Of a stretch of DNA of 64,000 bases, positions 37,268 to 46,255 are shown piece by piece (position 1 is the stretch's first letter; the number at the start of each line of letters is the position of its first letter). The DNA lies in the NCBI RefSeq assembly GCF_012272815.1, contig NZ_JAAWWL010000001.1, positions 372,001 through 436,000 of the forward strand. Reading direction: 5' to 3'. This stretch comes from Croceivirga thetidis. GTDB lineage: Bacteria; Bacteroidota; Bacteroidia; Flavobacteriales; Flavobacteriaceae. The translations under genes and the position numbers were made by a program. The notes below the pieces were generated by a model. The model was given only the letters and a program-made list of their open reading frames with translations, searched no databases and was not told the origin of the DNA.

Positions 37268-38425
37268 ATGCCGATATATCATAAACTCGGAAAGATTCCA
37301 CGAAAAAGGCACACCCAATTCGAAAAACCTGATGGTTCGCTCTATTATGAACAACTATTTGGCACAATTGGATTTGACGGAATGTCATCTTTGCTATACC
37401 ATATTCATCGTCCAACGCAAATTAAATCAATTGGGGAACCGTTGGATTTAACCCCAAAAATTGCGGTTGCGAAAAACATTCTTTCTCGAAAATTGATTGG
37501 CTTTGATGTGCAACCCAAAGACGACTTTTTAGATGCCCGTGAACCGTTATTGGTGAATAGCGATGTACATGTTGGTCTGGCGGCACCTAAAAAATCAATG
37601 ACTGGTTATTTCTATAAAAATTCAGATGCAGATGAAATGCTATTCATTCATAGAGGCACTGGAACATTAAAAACGTTTTTAGGGGATATCCCATTTGAGT
37701 ATGGAGATTATTTGATTATTCCGCGAGGGATGATCTATCAAATTGAATTTGATACTGAGGACAACCGAATTTTATATGTAGAGTCTTTTCATCCTATTTA
37801 TACGCCCAAACGTTATCGAAACTGGTTTGGACAGTTATTGGAGCACTCGCCATATTGTGAGCGGGATTATAAGCTGCCCCAAAACTTAAAAGCGCACGAC
37901 GAAAAGGGGGAATTTGTGATGAAAATCAAAAAACAGGGCATGCTGCACAGTTTGGTGTATGCTACGCACCCTTTTGATGTAGTTGGTTGGGACGGCTATA
38001 ATTACCCCTATGGTTTTTCCATTCATAATTTTGAACCCATTACGGGTCGTGTGCACCAACCACCACCTGTTCATCAAACTTTTGAGACCAGCGCATTTGT
38101 TGTGTGCTCGTTCTGCCCAAGATTGTACGATTACCATCCAAAGGCAATACCGGCACCATACAATCATTCCAATATCGATTCTGACGAGGTGTTGTATTAT
38201 GTAGATGGAGATTTCATGAGTAGAACCGGTATTGGTCCAGGTTATATTTCATTACATCCAGCTGGTATTCCACACGGACCGCACCCAGGCACCTATGAAG
38301 CGAGTATCGGTAAAAAAGGAACCGAAGAGCTTGCTGTGATGATTGATACCTTCAAACCATTGCAAGTAACAGAAAATGCCCTGAAAATTGACGATGGGGA
38401 ATACTATAAGTCTTGGGTGGAATAA
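37268..38425 (+). CDS. hmgA: Homogentisate 1,2-dioxygenase
   Basis: Opens the ring of homogentisate to maleylacetoacetate. The cupin fold of 385 residues has the iron-binding region SNIDSDEVLYYVDGDFMSR and HPAGIPHGPHPG near the C-terminus, with FHPIYTPKRYRNWFGQLLEH in the middle. It is shorter than the eukaryotic enzyme (about 445) but typical for Bacteroidota. It lies between hppD and fahA. A REP-like double hairpin follows its stop. Confidence 0.95.
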   Translation: MPIYHKLGKIPRKRHTQFEKPDGSLYYEQLFGTIGFDGMSSLLYHIHRPTQIKSIGEPLDLTPKIAVAKNILSRKLIGFDVQPKDDFLDAREPLLVNSDVHVGLAAPKKSMTGYFYKNSDADEMLFIHRGTGTLKTFLGDIPFEYGDYLIIPRGMIYQIEFDTEDNRILYVESFHPIYTPKRYRNWFGQLLEHSPYCERDYKLPQNLKAHDEKGEFVMKIKKQGMLHSLVYATHPFDVVGWDGYNYPYGFSIHNFEPITGRVHQPPPVHQTFETSAFVVCSFCPRLYDYHPKAIPAPYNHSNIDSDEVLYYVDGDFMSRTGIGPGYISLHPAGIPHGPHPGTYEASIGKKGTEELAVMIDTFKPLQVTENALKIDDGEYYKSWVE

Positions 38426-38441
38426 AAAGCAAAAACATCAA

Positions 38442-38513
38442 TTTGTCATTCCCATAAAAATGGGAATCCACATCAATTATTCAAAAGATTCCTGCTTTCG
38501 CAGGAATGACAAA
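38442..38513. repeat. REP/MITE-like double-hairpin element between hmgA and fahA
   Basis: A 72-bp element bounded by a perfect 11-bp inverted repeat TTTGTCATTCC / GGAATGACAAA. Inside are two hairpins: TTCCCAT/ATGGGAA and ATTCCTGC/GCAGGAAT with loop TTTC. The GTCATTCC ... GGAATGAC arrangement is like dispersed palindromic repeats seen in many bacterial genomes. It sits within the operon and so would be transcribed, where it could stabilise the hmgA mRNA end or reduce read-through. Confidence 0.8.
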
Positions 38514-38522
38514 AAAAATTAA

Positions 38523-39743
38523 ATGATAATACACATACCTGAAAACTCAGATTTTTCAATACACAATATTCCATTCGGGATATTCTCTACCAAAAACCGA
38601 AGTAAACGTGCGGGCGTTGCCATAGGCGAGCATATATTAGACTTGGCAGAAGTGCATAAACTTAACGTTTTCGATTTTGATTCATCAGTACTGAATCAGG
38701 AGTTCTTAAACGCTTTTATTGCTTTGGGGAAATCAGTTACCTCAAAAGTCCGTTCAGATATTCAAAGCTGGCTAAAGGATGATACTTCTATTTTGGCAAA
38801 CAAACCCGAATTATTTGTCAAGCAATCTGATGCACAAATGCATATGCCGGTCTCCGTAGGTGACTATACAGATTTCTATTCAAGCATTGAGCATGCCACC
38901 AATGTAGGAAAGATGTTTCGTGACCCGGAAAATGCCCTGCTCCCCAACTGGAAGCATATTCCTGTAGGTTACCATGGTCGCGCAAGTTCAATTGTCGTGA
39001 GTGGAGAACCGATTCATAGACCGAAGGGACAGACCATTCCGATTGATTCAAAACAACCCGTTTTTGGTCCATCCCAACGTGTAGACTTTGAATTGGAGAT
39101 GGGCTTTATCACCGGAAAAAACACCAACTTGGGTGATTCGGTTACTACAGCAGATGCCGAAGATTACATTTTCGGACTGGTGTTGTTCAATGACTGGTCA
39201 GCTCGTGATATTCAAAAGTGGGAATATGTACCGCTAGGACCTTTCTTGGCAAAAAACTTTGCATCACACATTTCGCCATGGATTGTCACCATAGAAGCAT
39301 TGGAACCTTTTAAAGTAGCTGGTCCAAAGCAAAATCCTGAAGTACTTCCTTATTTAAAATATGAAGGAAACAAAAATTACGATATCAGTTTAGAAGTTGG
39401 GATTACTCCAGAAGGAAACGAAGAACAAACTGTTTGCCATTCCAATTTCAAATACATGTATTGGAATATGGCTCAGCAGTTGGCCCACCATACAGTCAAT
39501 GGCTGCAATATCAAGGTTGGCGATTTATATGGATCAGGAACCATCTCTGGTAAAGATGAAAAATCATACGGTTCAATGTTGGAACTGGCTTGGATGGGTA
39601 CCAAACCCTTAAAAATGAAAGACGGGACTGAACGTAAGTTCATTTTAGATGGCGATACCGTAACCATGCGCGGTTATGCCGAAAAAGATGGAAAACGAGT
39701 TGGTTTTGGTGAAGTTGCTGCTAAAATTCTACCTGCAAAATGA
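38523..39743 (+). CDS. fahA: Fumarylacetoacetase
   Basis: Last enzyme of the homogentisate pathway, hydrolysing fumarylacetoacetate to fumarate and acetoacetate. The 406 residues include an SH3-like N-terminal domain and the FAH catalytic domain with DFYSSIEHATNVGKMFRDP, HIPVGYHGRASSIV, the metal-binding FELEMGFITGK, GLVLFNDWSARDIQKWEYVPLGPF and GSGTISGK. Its stop overlaps the flavin reductase start (ATGA), so translation is probably coupled. No maleylacetoacetate isomerase gene is present in this operon. Confidence 0.96.
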   Translation: MIIHIPENSDFSIHNIPFGIFSTKNRSKRAGVAIGEHILDLAEVHKLNVFDFDSSVLNQEFLNAFIALGKSVTSKVRSDIQSWLKDDTSILANKPELFVKQSDAQMHMPVSVGDYTDFYSSIEHATNVGKMFRDPENALLPNWKHIPVGYHGRASSIVVSGEPIHRPKGQTIPIDSKQPVFGPSQRVDFELEMGFITGKNTNLGDSVTTADAEDYIFGLVLFNDWSARDIQKWEYVPLGPFLAKNFASHISPWIVTIEALEPFKVAGPKQNPEVLPYLKYEGNKNYDISLEVGITPEGNEEQTVCHSNFKYMYWNMAQQLAHHTVNGCNIKVGDLYGSGTISGKDEKSYGSMLELAWMGTKPLKMKDGTERKFILDGDTVTMRGYAEKDGKRVGFGEVAAKILPAK

Positions 39744-40603
39744 CAAAAACCATTGACCCAAACTCAATTTCACAACCCGAGCTGCATAGTATATTATTGA
39801 CTGCAGTAGCTCCTCGTCCTATCTGCTTTGCAAGCACAGTAGATACTAATGGCAACGTGAATTTAAGTCCATACAGTTTTTTTAATGTCTTTAGTTCTGC
39901 ACCTCCTGTGATGATTTTTTCACCTTCAAGAAGTGGTCGAGATGGCTCATTGAAACATACACACTTGAATATCAGAGAAGTACCCGAAGTTGTTATCAAT
40001 GTTGTGAATCACCAGATTGTAGAGCAAATGTCCCTATCGAGTACGGCCTATGCTAAAGGGGTCAATGAATTCGAAAAATCAGGACTGACAGAGGTTGCGA
40101 GTGATTTGGTAAAACCCCCAAGAGTTGGTGAAGCCCCCGTTTCATTTGAATGTACTGTTAGAGAAATCATTGAATTGGCCGAAACCCCTGGTGCGGGCAA
40201 TTTAATCATAGTCGAGGTAAAACGGATACACTTGAATGAAACCTATGTAACAAATGGCTCGCTCGATACAGAAAAATTGGATTTAGTAGGAAGAATGGGT
40301 GGAAGCTGGTATATAAAAGCAAACGGCGATGCCCTTTTTGAAATACCAAAACCCCTTCGTAGCAAAGGTATCGGAGTTGATGCATTACCTCAAGGAATTC
40401 GAGAAAGCGCAATTTTAACCGGTAATAATTTAGGTAGATTAGGAAATCTGGAAGAACTTTCAACAGCAACGGAAATTGAAATTGTTGCTAAACAATACCC
40501 AATTAGCTCCAAATCGAAATTGCATGAAAAAGCAAAGCAACTTTTAGAATCCGGCAATTCAAAAGAAGCTATGGCACTGCTCATGTATGCCGAAACGATT
40601 TAA
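39740..40603 (+). CDS. Flavin reductase family protein
   Basis: FMN-binding split-barrel protein of 287 residues, flavin_reduct family. Recognisable are APRPICFASTVDTNGNVNLSPYSFFNVFS and the C-terminal core GAGNLIIVEVKRIHLNE. It may supply reduced flavin or act as an oxidoreductase; a direct role in tyrosine breakdown is not established. It overlaps fahA by 4 bp and is 2 bp from the aminotransferase gene, so it clearly belongs to the operon. Confidence 0.87.
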   Translation: MTKTIDPNSISQPELHSILLTAVAPRPICFASTVDTNGNVNLSPYSFFNVFSSAPPVMIFSPSRSGRDGSLKHTHLNIREVPEVVINVVNHQIVEQMSLSSTAYAKGVNEFEKSGLTEVASDLVKPPRVGEAPVSFECTVREIIELAETPGAGNLIIVEVKRIHLNETYVTNGSLDTEKLDLVGRMGGSWYIKANGDALFEIPKPLRSKGIGVDALPQGIRESAILTGNNLGRLGNLEELSTATEIEIVAKQYPISSKSKLHEKAKQLLESGNSKEAMALLMYAETI

Positions 40604-40605
40604 TC

Positions 40606-41703
40606 ATGGAAAAAGGTATCGAAAGTATTTTCAAGGCACATCTTGAACCAAAGGAAGTCTACAAGGGTGGAAAGAACATTCCATCAACGGCTAGGAAAAT
40701 CTACAAATTATCTTCAAACGAAAATCCAATAGGGGCTTCTCCGAAAGCAGTTGAAGCAGCAAAAACCGCCTTATCACAAATAGATATTTATCCTGATCAA
40801 ACAGATATTCGACTAAGGGAAGCATTGGTCAAGGATTTTAATAGCGAATTGGATATTGACCAGTTTATAACCGCCAATAGCGGCTCGGAGGTTATTGATA
40901 TGTTACTTAGAGCATTTGTTTCTGAAGGGGATGAGGTTATTTTTTCCAACCCTTGCTTTTTACCATACGCTGTTTTTTCTAGATGGTACGGTGCAAAGCA
41001 AATAGATGTTCCCCTTTTGGAACCGAACTATGATTTAGATGTTGAAGGTATCTTGCAAGCCATAAATGAAAAAACCAAAGTTATTTTTTTGACCAATCCA
41101 AACAACCCAACTGGCACTTACATTCCAAAAGCCAAATTGGAATCTTTCTTAGCTCGGGTCCCAAAAAATATACTTATTGTTTTCGACGAAGTTTATCGTC
41201 ATTTCGCAGATGCCGAAGATTATATAACGGCTTTGCCCTATGTCAAACAAGGCTATAGTATTTTGGGATTGAATAGTTTCTCTAAAACCTATGGTTTAGC
41301 CGGACTCAGAATAGGCTATGGTTATACTACAAAAACTATCGCGAATTACCTTAGGCTGATCCATAAACCTTTTTTAATGCCATTACCCTCTTTGGAAGCT
41401 GCAATTGGGGCATTAAATGATGAAAATTTTATTGAAGAAACCGTCAAAACCGTCAAGGAAGGGCGAAGATACTTAGCTGATTCGTTTATCGAACTTGGAA
41501 TAAGGTTTTGGCCAAGTCAAGCCAATTTCTTTATTATCGAGCCTCCCTTGCCTGAGATGGAATTCACCAACAATTTGATGGAACATGGTGTTATGGTCAG
41601 ACCTGTAACTCAATTTGGAGCACCAGGAAAAGTTCGCATTACTATTGGTAATCAAGAAGCCAACGAGGCTTTAATTACGGCAATGAAAAAAATTATGCCC
41701 TAA
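40606..41703 (+). CDS. PLP-dependent aminotransferase, HisC-like, possibly aromatic
   Basis: Fold-type I aminotransferase of 365 residues related to histidinol-phosphate aminotransferase. PLP contacts are visible in SNENPIGASPKA, FLTNPNNPTGTYIP, IVFDEVYRHF and the lysine motif NSFSKTYGLAGLRIGYG (Lys near residue 227), with the distal VRITIGNQEAN. Position as the last gene of the tyrosine operon suggests that it makes 4-hydroxyphenylpyruvate from tyrosine, but HisC-family members act on several substrates. It overlaps the convergent lipoprotein gene by 4 bp. Confidence 0.87.
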   Translation: MEKGIESIFKAHLEPKEVYKGGKNIPSTARKIYKLSSNENPIGASPKAVEAAKTALSQIDIYPDQTDIRLREALVKDFNSELDIDQFITANSGSEVIDMLLRAFVSEGDEVIFSNPCFLPYAVFSRWYGAKQIDVPLLEPNYDLDVEGILQAINEKTKVIFLTNPNNPTGTYIPKAKLESFLARVPKNILIVFDEVYRHFADAEDYITALPYVKQGYSILGLNSFSKTYGLAGLRIGYGYTTKTIANYLRLIHKPFLMPLPSLEAAIGALNDENFIEETVKTVKEGRRYLADSFIELGIRFWPSQANFFIIEPPLPEMEFTNNLMEHGVMVRPVTQFGAPGKVRITIGNQEANEALITAMKKIMP

Positions 41704-42167
41704 TTTCGTTGCAATACCAAGGTAACAGGACCAAACTCGTCATCCACTTCATTAATCGTTAGGGTATCACCTACCAATACTACGTCAACAGTAGACGGTT
41801 CATCATCATCTGGGTCTATCGTTAAGGAAGTTCCGCTAAATGAATATATTCCATTCTCATCAGTAGTTCCGTCACAATCTGCCATAATATCTGTTAGTCC
41901 AGTTCCGCTAAATGCAATATCGGAAGTCGTTGCACTGTAAGTTCCATCTTCATTAAAATTAATTGACGATTCAAAACATGGTAGTTCTTCAAGAACGTTG
42001 TTTGAAGATGTCCCATCACCATTCAAATCAAATCCTACTGCACCATTTAATGATATTGCCGTCCAAGAACCAACAATTCCCGAAACCGTATTTTCATTCT
42101 CATCCCCGTCGGTAGAGCACGCAAAAAACAGTAAAGACAAACAAATTAGGCAACCTATCTTTTTCAT
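41700..42167 (-). CDS. Lipocalin-like lipoprotein
   Basis: 155-residue lipoprotein with lipobox FFACSTDG (Cys17) followed by an acidic spacer DGDENENT, typical of Bacteroidota surface-export signals. The mature part resembles lipocalin-like domains: IVGSWTAISLNGAVG, then NFNEDGTYSAT, GIYSFSGTSLTI and TLTINEVDDE. Ligand and function are unknown. It overlaps the aminotransferase gene tail to tail and lies 56 bp from the DUF5916 gene start on the same strand. Confidence 0.8.
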   Translation of the reverse strand: MKKIGCLICLSLLFFACSTDGDENENTVSGIVGSWTAISLNGAVGFDLNGDGTSSNNVLEELPCFESSINFNEDGTYSATTSDIAFSGTGLTDIMADCDGTTDENGIYSFSGTSLTIDPDDDEPSTVDVVLVGDTLTINEVDDEFGPVTLVLQRN

Positions 42168-42223
42168 ATTTCAAATTTTGATTCAAAATATATAACGAAA
42201 AAAGTAAGCGAATCTTTCAACAT

Positions 42224-44914
42224 CTAAAAGACAAAGCGATAAGTAGCCTTTAAAAGAAAAATATTTTGGGGCGTCTGTCCAAAGATATTGTCGTTTAGGC
42301 TAGTTAATAGCCCAGCAGTTGGATCAGCTGATTGGGATACATCTTGAGACCAAACTAAAAATATTTCAGAACCTGGAATATACTCCCAACGGATGACCAA
42401 ATTAGAGCGAAATTGAACGAAGTTAAAATCAGGATTACCAAAAGTAAAATCGACATTGCCATCGGTATTTTCATCGACAGCATAGGAGCCATCAACAAGA
42501 TTAATCTGAGCACCTTCATATTGCATAAACCGATCTTCAAATCTTTTCGCCAATGGATCGGTCACACTTTTAAAATTGGAATATCTACCCCTTGATATAA
42601 AAGGTTGGCCCCAATACTGTACCGTAAGGTTTGGATTTATGGTATAATTTACACGAATTGACATGCTAAGGGTTCGCTGGTCAATTTCTCCATTTAGATA
42701 AACTGGATTACCATTCGCCTCAAGGTTATTGACAAATTGTAATTTATCGTTATTCGTATTGTAAGAAGGGTACATTGAAACCCGAAGTTCATTAAAAGGT
42801 TGATAGGTAAAGCCCGCTTCTATGTAATATGACCTAAAAGAATTGTCAACGGCCTTTCTCCCATTATGAAAAACATTGAAGCGTATTTTCTTTCTATTAT
42901 CCGTATTAATCCCATTCCAAAAACTCATCCAAGGCGAGTTTCTTAGACGTGGTCCACCTCGCAGTGCAAAATTGGAATACTGAATAGGTGCATAGTTGAA
43001 CCCAAAGTTGGTAAACCAGTTGTTCTTCCAATTCTGCCAGCTGTTCGTGTTGAATTGAAGGTAATTATGATTCCCACCAAAATCCCATGCAGTCCAATGG
43101 TTATAATTTATACCTAGTCGTCTAAAGGTGCTGTCAGGTTTTAAGGTACGGTAGCCAACCCAAGTGTAATGACGTATATCGTCTGACTGGCGCTGAAATC
43201 CGATATCGTTCAATTCCAATTCAGGAGAACGCCATGTTCCGCCTGATTCGAATCTGAAATGACCATCACCGACTTTCCCAATTTGAACATTTCCACCAGT
43301 TCCGGTCAACGAGGTCCTTTCAGGATCTACCTCTAAATAATCTGCCCCTTCCCTTTGAAAAAGATGTGTAATCGATTCTTGTGTTCTTTGAATTGCATCA
43401 GTACTACCTTCAACATGGCTCCAGTTAATATTGCCCCCAACATACCAATCTCGATTGTTCCATTGATGTTTAAAATCAAACCCTCCGGTATAGGCTGAAC
43501 GGTGTAAAAAACTGAGATTATCAGTCAAGGCATCTCGATTTACTGCAGTAAACATACCGCCGATATAGGAATTTCTTTCATTAAAATCTTTTTGAAGTCT
43601 TCCTACAAAATAATTGGTCAAAGGTTCAACCTGTTCTCGTCTGTTATTTCCCTGTCCATCGGTAATATCTGCAAATCTACGTGCGGTAACACTTTCTAAA
43701 ACTCCTATTGCCCAACCATCTTTAGTTTTTCCACTAAACTTCGCAGCACCGATAATCGGTGTATTATCTGGCTGGTCTACAAACTCTCCTGTATTAGTAG
43801 ATGGAAATCCCTGTGGATTACGACCGATTCTTCTTGAATAAAAGACATTATCAGAACCAAAAGTATTTCCCGCTTCAGACCTCGATACCCTAAAGTCAAA
43901 AATGTTTTTATTCTCAACAAAAAATGGTCGTTGCTCACGAAAGAAAATTTGAAAACCATCTAAAGCTATGGCAGAAGGGTCTGCCTCAACCTGACCAAAA
44001 TCAGGATTGACTGTCAAATCGAGGGTCAAATCATTGGTTATACCAATTTTAGCATCCAACCCGAAATTAATATCGGTTTCATTACCATCTCGAAAAGGAT
44101 TTCCATCTTCGGCTTCATAAGTTTCACCACTGGCCACGGTGTATGGTTGAATCTCTAACTGTTTTTGAGGCTCGATATTCTTGAGACCATGCAATTCACC
44201 AAACTCACTGACCCAGCCTGGTTGGTCAACTGGTTTACGTTGCCATAAGGATCGTTCTTCTTCCCTAAAAAATCTGCGAGTGGATTGTAAACCCCAAACT
44301 TGTTCTTCGGCATCTCCAAATTTCAGCTGACTTAGGGGAATTCTCAGCTCAGCGGTCCAACCTTCTTCATCAACATGTGATTTTGTATACCAAATCGGAT
44401 TCCAGCTACCATCCCAATTATTTCCATTTTCAGATATAAATTCATCCCCTTTTACCCCAGCGGCCGTTACCGTAAATGAAAATGCAGTGCGCTTATCATG
44501 ATAACTGTCAATGTTGAACTCTACCCAATCTCCATCAAAACCATCTCGGCGAGACAACCTTCTAACGATTTTATCGGGCTCTGCATCATAACAACGTACA
44601 CCGATGTATAAATTTTTTTCATCATACAGAATCTTAAATTTTGTTTGATAGGAAGGAGGTGTATTTTCGTCTGGTTGGTTTTCAATATAATCACCACCCC
44701 ACTCAACTAGATTCCAGGCAGGGTCGTCTAAAATTCCGTCGATAACCGGGTAATCGTTATCACCTATAGTATTGGTTACATAAATCTTTTTTGGAACAAC
44801 TTCTAATTCCGATTTTTTTTCTTCCTTGTTTGGATTGGTTTCAGTTAAATCTTGCGCCCGTGATGAAAAAATGGAAAGTAGGGCAATAGCCAAAATGGAA
44901 AGTTGTTTAGGCAT
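42224..44914 (-). CDS. Outer-membrane protein with CBM9-like and DUF5916 domains
   Basis: 896-residue exported protein. A Sec signal peptide (SILAIALLSIFSSRAQD) precedes a carbohydrate-binding family 9-like domain (PVIDGILDDPAWNLVEW, ILYDEKNLYIGVRCYDAEPD, DGFDGDWVEFNIDSYHDKRTA). The remaining 650 residues form the DUF5916 region, with many alternating strands and a terminal Phe, as for a beta-barrel in the outer membrane. Family function is unknown; it may bind and import a glycan. The 5' end shares the 13-nt sequence AAAAACGAACAGT with the DUF4097 gene at 49155-50024. It is divergent from rplM. Confidence 0.85.
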   Translation of the reverse strand: MPKQLSILAIALLSIFSSRAQDLTETNPNKEEKKSELEVVPKKIYVTNTIGDNDYPVIDGILDDPAWNLVEWGGDYIENQPDENTPPSYQTKFKILYDEKNLYIGVRCYDAEPDKIVRRLSRRDGFDGDWVEFNIDSYHDKRTAFSFTVTAAGVKGDEFISENGNNWDGSWNPIWYTKSHVDEEGWTAELRIPLSQLKFGDAEEQVWGLQSTRRFFREEERSLWQRKPVDQPGWVSEFGELHGLKNIEPQKQLEIQPYTVASGETYEAEDGNPFRDGNETDINFGLDAKIGITNDLTLDLTVNPDFGQVEADPSAIALDGFQIFFREQRPFFVENKNIFDFRVSRSEAGNTFGSDNVFYSRRIGRNPQGFPSTNTGEFVDQPDNTPIIGAAKFSGKTKDGWAIGVLESVTARRFADITDGQGNNRREQVEPLTNYFVGRLQKDFNERNSYIGGMFTAVNRDALTDNLSFLHRSAYTGGFDFKHQWNNRDWYVGGNINWSHVEGSTDAIQRTQESITHLFQREGADYLEVDPERTSLTGTGGNVQIGKVGDGHFRFESGGTWRSPELELNDIGFQRQSDDIRHYTWVGYRTLKPDSTFRRLGINYNHWTAWDFGGNHNYLQFNTNSWQNWKNNWFTNFGFNYAPIQYSNFALRGGPRLRNSPWMSFWNGINTDNRKKIRFNVFHNGRKAVDNSFRSYYIEAGFTYQPFNELRVSMYPSYNTNNDKLQFVNNLEANGNPVYLNGEIDQRTLSMSIRVNYTINPNLTVQYWGQPFISRGRYSNFKSVTDPLAKRFEDRFMQYEGAQINLVDGSYAVDENTDGNVDFTFGNPDFNFVQFRSNLVIRWEYIPGSEIFLVWSQDVSQSADPTAGLLTSLNDNIFGQTPQNIFLLKATYRFVF

Positions 44915-45086
44915 GACTGTTCGTTTTTTGATTGATAGTTGATTGATGAGTCTGGCGTAAAGACTTCCGTTTTTTGAATTAGTTACAGGATTGTAATTTT
45001 GAAGCTGTTTTTTAACATGTCTTTAACTAAAATATGTTAACATAAACGGTGCTTTGCAAAAAGTGAAAATTTATGGCTTGCAACCA

Positions 45087-45117
45087 TTTGCATTTCAATG
45101 TAATTAGTGTACATTTG
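45087..45117 (+). promoter_or_regulatory. Promoter of the rplM-rpsI operon
   Basis: TTTG at 45087-45090 and TACATTTG at 45110-45117 with 19 nt between fit the Bacteroidetes -33/-7 pair (TTTG and TAnnTTTG). It lies 43 bp before the rplM GTG start and upstream of a ribosomal operon, where a strong promoter is expected. Confidence 0.75.
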
Positions 45118-45160
45118 CAGCCCGTTTGACGAGAACGGTAGTTTCAATAATTATTTTGAC

Positions 45161-45616
45161 GTGGATACATTAAGTTATAAAACGATTTCAGCCAATAAGG
45201 CAACTGCTAACAAAGAGTGGTTATTGGTTGACGCTGAAGGCCAAACTTTAGGGCGCTTGGCATCAAAAGTGGCCAAACTTTTACGTGGAAAACACAAACC
45301 AAGTTTTACACCTCATGTTGATTGTGGTGATAATGTTGTAGTGATAAACGCAGAAAAGGTAAACTTGAGTGGTAATAAGTGGAATGATAAGGAGTACCAA
45401 CGTTACACAGGTTACCCAGGTGGACAACGTATTACGTCTGCCCTCGACTTATTGGAAAAACATCCAGAGCGAATAATTGAAAAATCAGTAAAGGGAATGC
45501 TACCTAAGAATAAACTTGGTGCTGACCTTTTTAGAAATTTGAAAGTATACGCCGGTTCTGAGCATGGTCAAGAAGCCCAAAAGCCTAGAACCATTAACTT
45601 AAACGACTTCAAATAA
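45161..45616 (+). CDS. rplM: Ribosomal protein L13
   Basis: 50S protein of 151 residues needed for early assembly. The sequence WLLVDAEGQTLGRLASKVA, FTPHVDCGDNVVVINAEKV and GMLPKNKLGADLFRNLKVY is diagnostic. The GTG at 45161 (V/M-DTLSYKTISANKATANKEW) is the likely start; the frame is open further upstream only to a GTG at 45107 that lies inside the promoter. It is followed immediately by rpsI with no spacer, the usual rplM-rpsI pair. Confidence 0.95.
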   Translation: MDTLSYKTISANKATANKEWLLVDAEGQTLGRLASKVAKLLRGKHKPSFTPHVDCGDNVVVINAEKVNLSGNKWNDKEYQRYTGYPGGQRITSALDLLEKHPERIIEKSVKGMLPKNKLGADLFRNLKVYAGSEHGQEAQKPRTINLNDFK

Positions 45617-46003
45617 ATGGAAGTAGTTCATAAAATAGGAAGAAGAAAGACTGCGGTTGCCCGAGTATATCTTTCACCAGGTAAAGGAGAAATTACCGTG
45701 AACAAAAGAAAATTGGAAGATTACTTTACTACTGCTCCATTACAGTACAAAGTAAAACAACCATTTGCGCTAACTGAAAATGTTGACGCATATGATGTAA
45801 AAGTCAATGTTTACGGAGGTGGAATAACCGGACAAGCAGAAGCTGTTCGTTTGGCTCTATCACGCGCAATGTGCCATATCAACGAAGAAAATCGCGAAGT
45901 GTTGAAACCAGAAGGTTTATTAACTCGCGACCCTCGTATGGTAGAACGTAAGAAGTTCGGTCAGAAGAAAGCAAGGAAGAAATTCCAGTTCTCTAAGCGT
46001 TAA
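45617..46003 (+). CDS. rpsI: Ribosomal protein S9
   Basis: 30S protein of 128 residues whose C-terminal tail reaches the decoding site. HKIGRRKTAVARVYLSPGKG, VNVYGGGITGQAEAVRLALS and the basic tail ERKKFGQKKARKKFQFSKR, ending in the conserved Lys-Arg, are diagnostic. The ATG follows the rplM stop directly. A hairpin terminator follows 8 bp after its stop. Confidence 0.97.
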   Translation: MEVVHKIGRRKTAVARVYLSPGKGEITVNKRKLEDYFTTAPLQYKVKQPFALTENVDAYDVKVNVYGGGITGQAEAVRLALSRAMCHINEENREVLKPEGLLTRDPRMVERKKFGQKKARKKFQFSKR

Positions 46004-46010
46004 GAATTTC

Positions 46011-46037
46011 GAATCCTGGCACCGATTGTCAGGATTC
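46011..46037 (+). terminator. Probable terminator after rpsI
   Basis: An 8-bp stem GAATCCTG / CAGGATTC with an 11-nt loop, followed by CCTTTTAT. The T run is short, so termination may be partial and allow some read-through into rpsB. Confidence 0.65.
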
Positions 46038-46183
46038 CCTTTTATATTTCAATTCAGGTATTGCCTGAAAAAGTTCATTGAAAGCCCAATTATTCCTTGT
46101 GGATTTTTGGCAAATATTAATAAAGTTGTCGTTGTTTCAAGAAAGAAGGCAATCGACTTTTTTGAAAATTAGTTTAGCATCTA

Positions 46184-46222
46184 AATGGTTAGGGCAATTC
46201 AATAGATGACCACCAAACCATT
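46184..46222 (+). promoter_or_regulatory. Possible structured leader of rpsB
   Basis: AATGGTTAGG (46184-46193) and CCAAACCATT (46213-46222) can pair over 10 positions with one mismatch, 33 nt before the rpsB ATG. Many bacteria have an S2-binding leader that regulates rpsB-tsf, so this stem is a candidate, but only one such helix is seen and no family match is claimed. Confidence 0.3.
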
Positions 46223-46255
46223 GCTATCTCAACGGAACGTAAACTAAAACGAAAA

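Noticed and set aside
42224-44914. SusC/TonB-dependent receptor
   Set aside because: No plug domain or TonB box; the CBM9-like start and DUF5916 region fit better.
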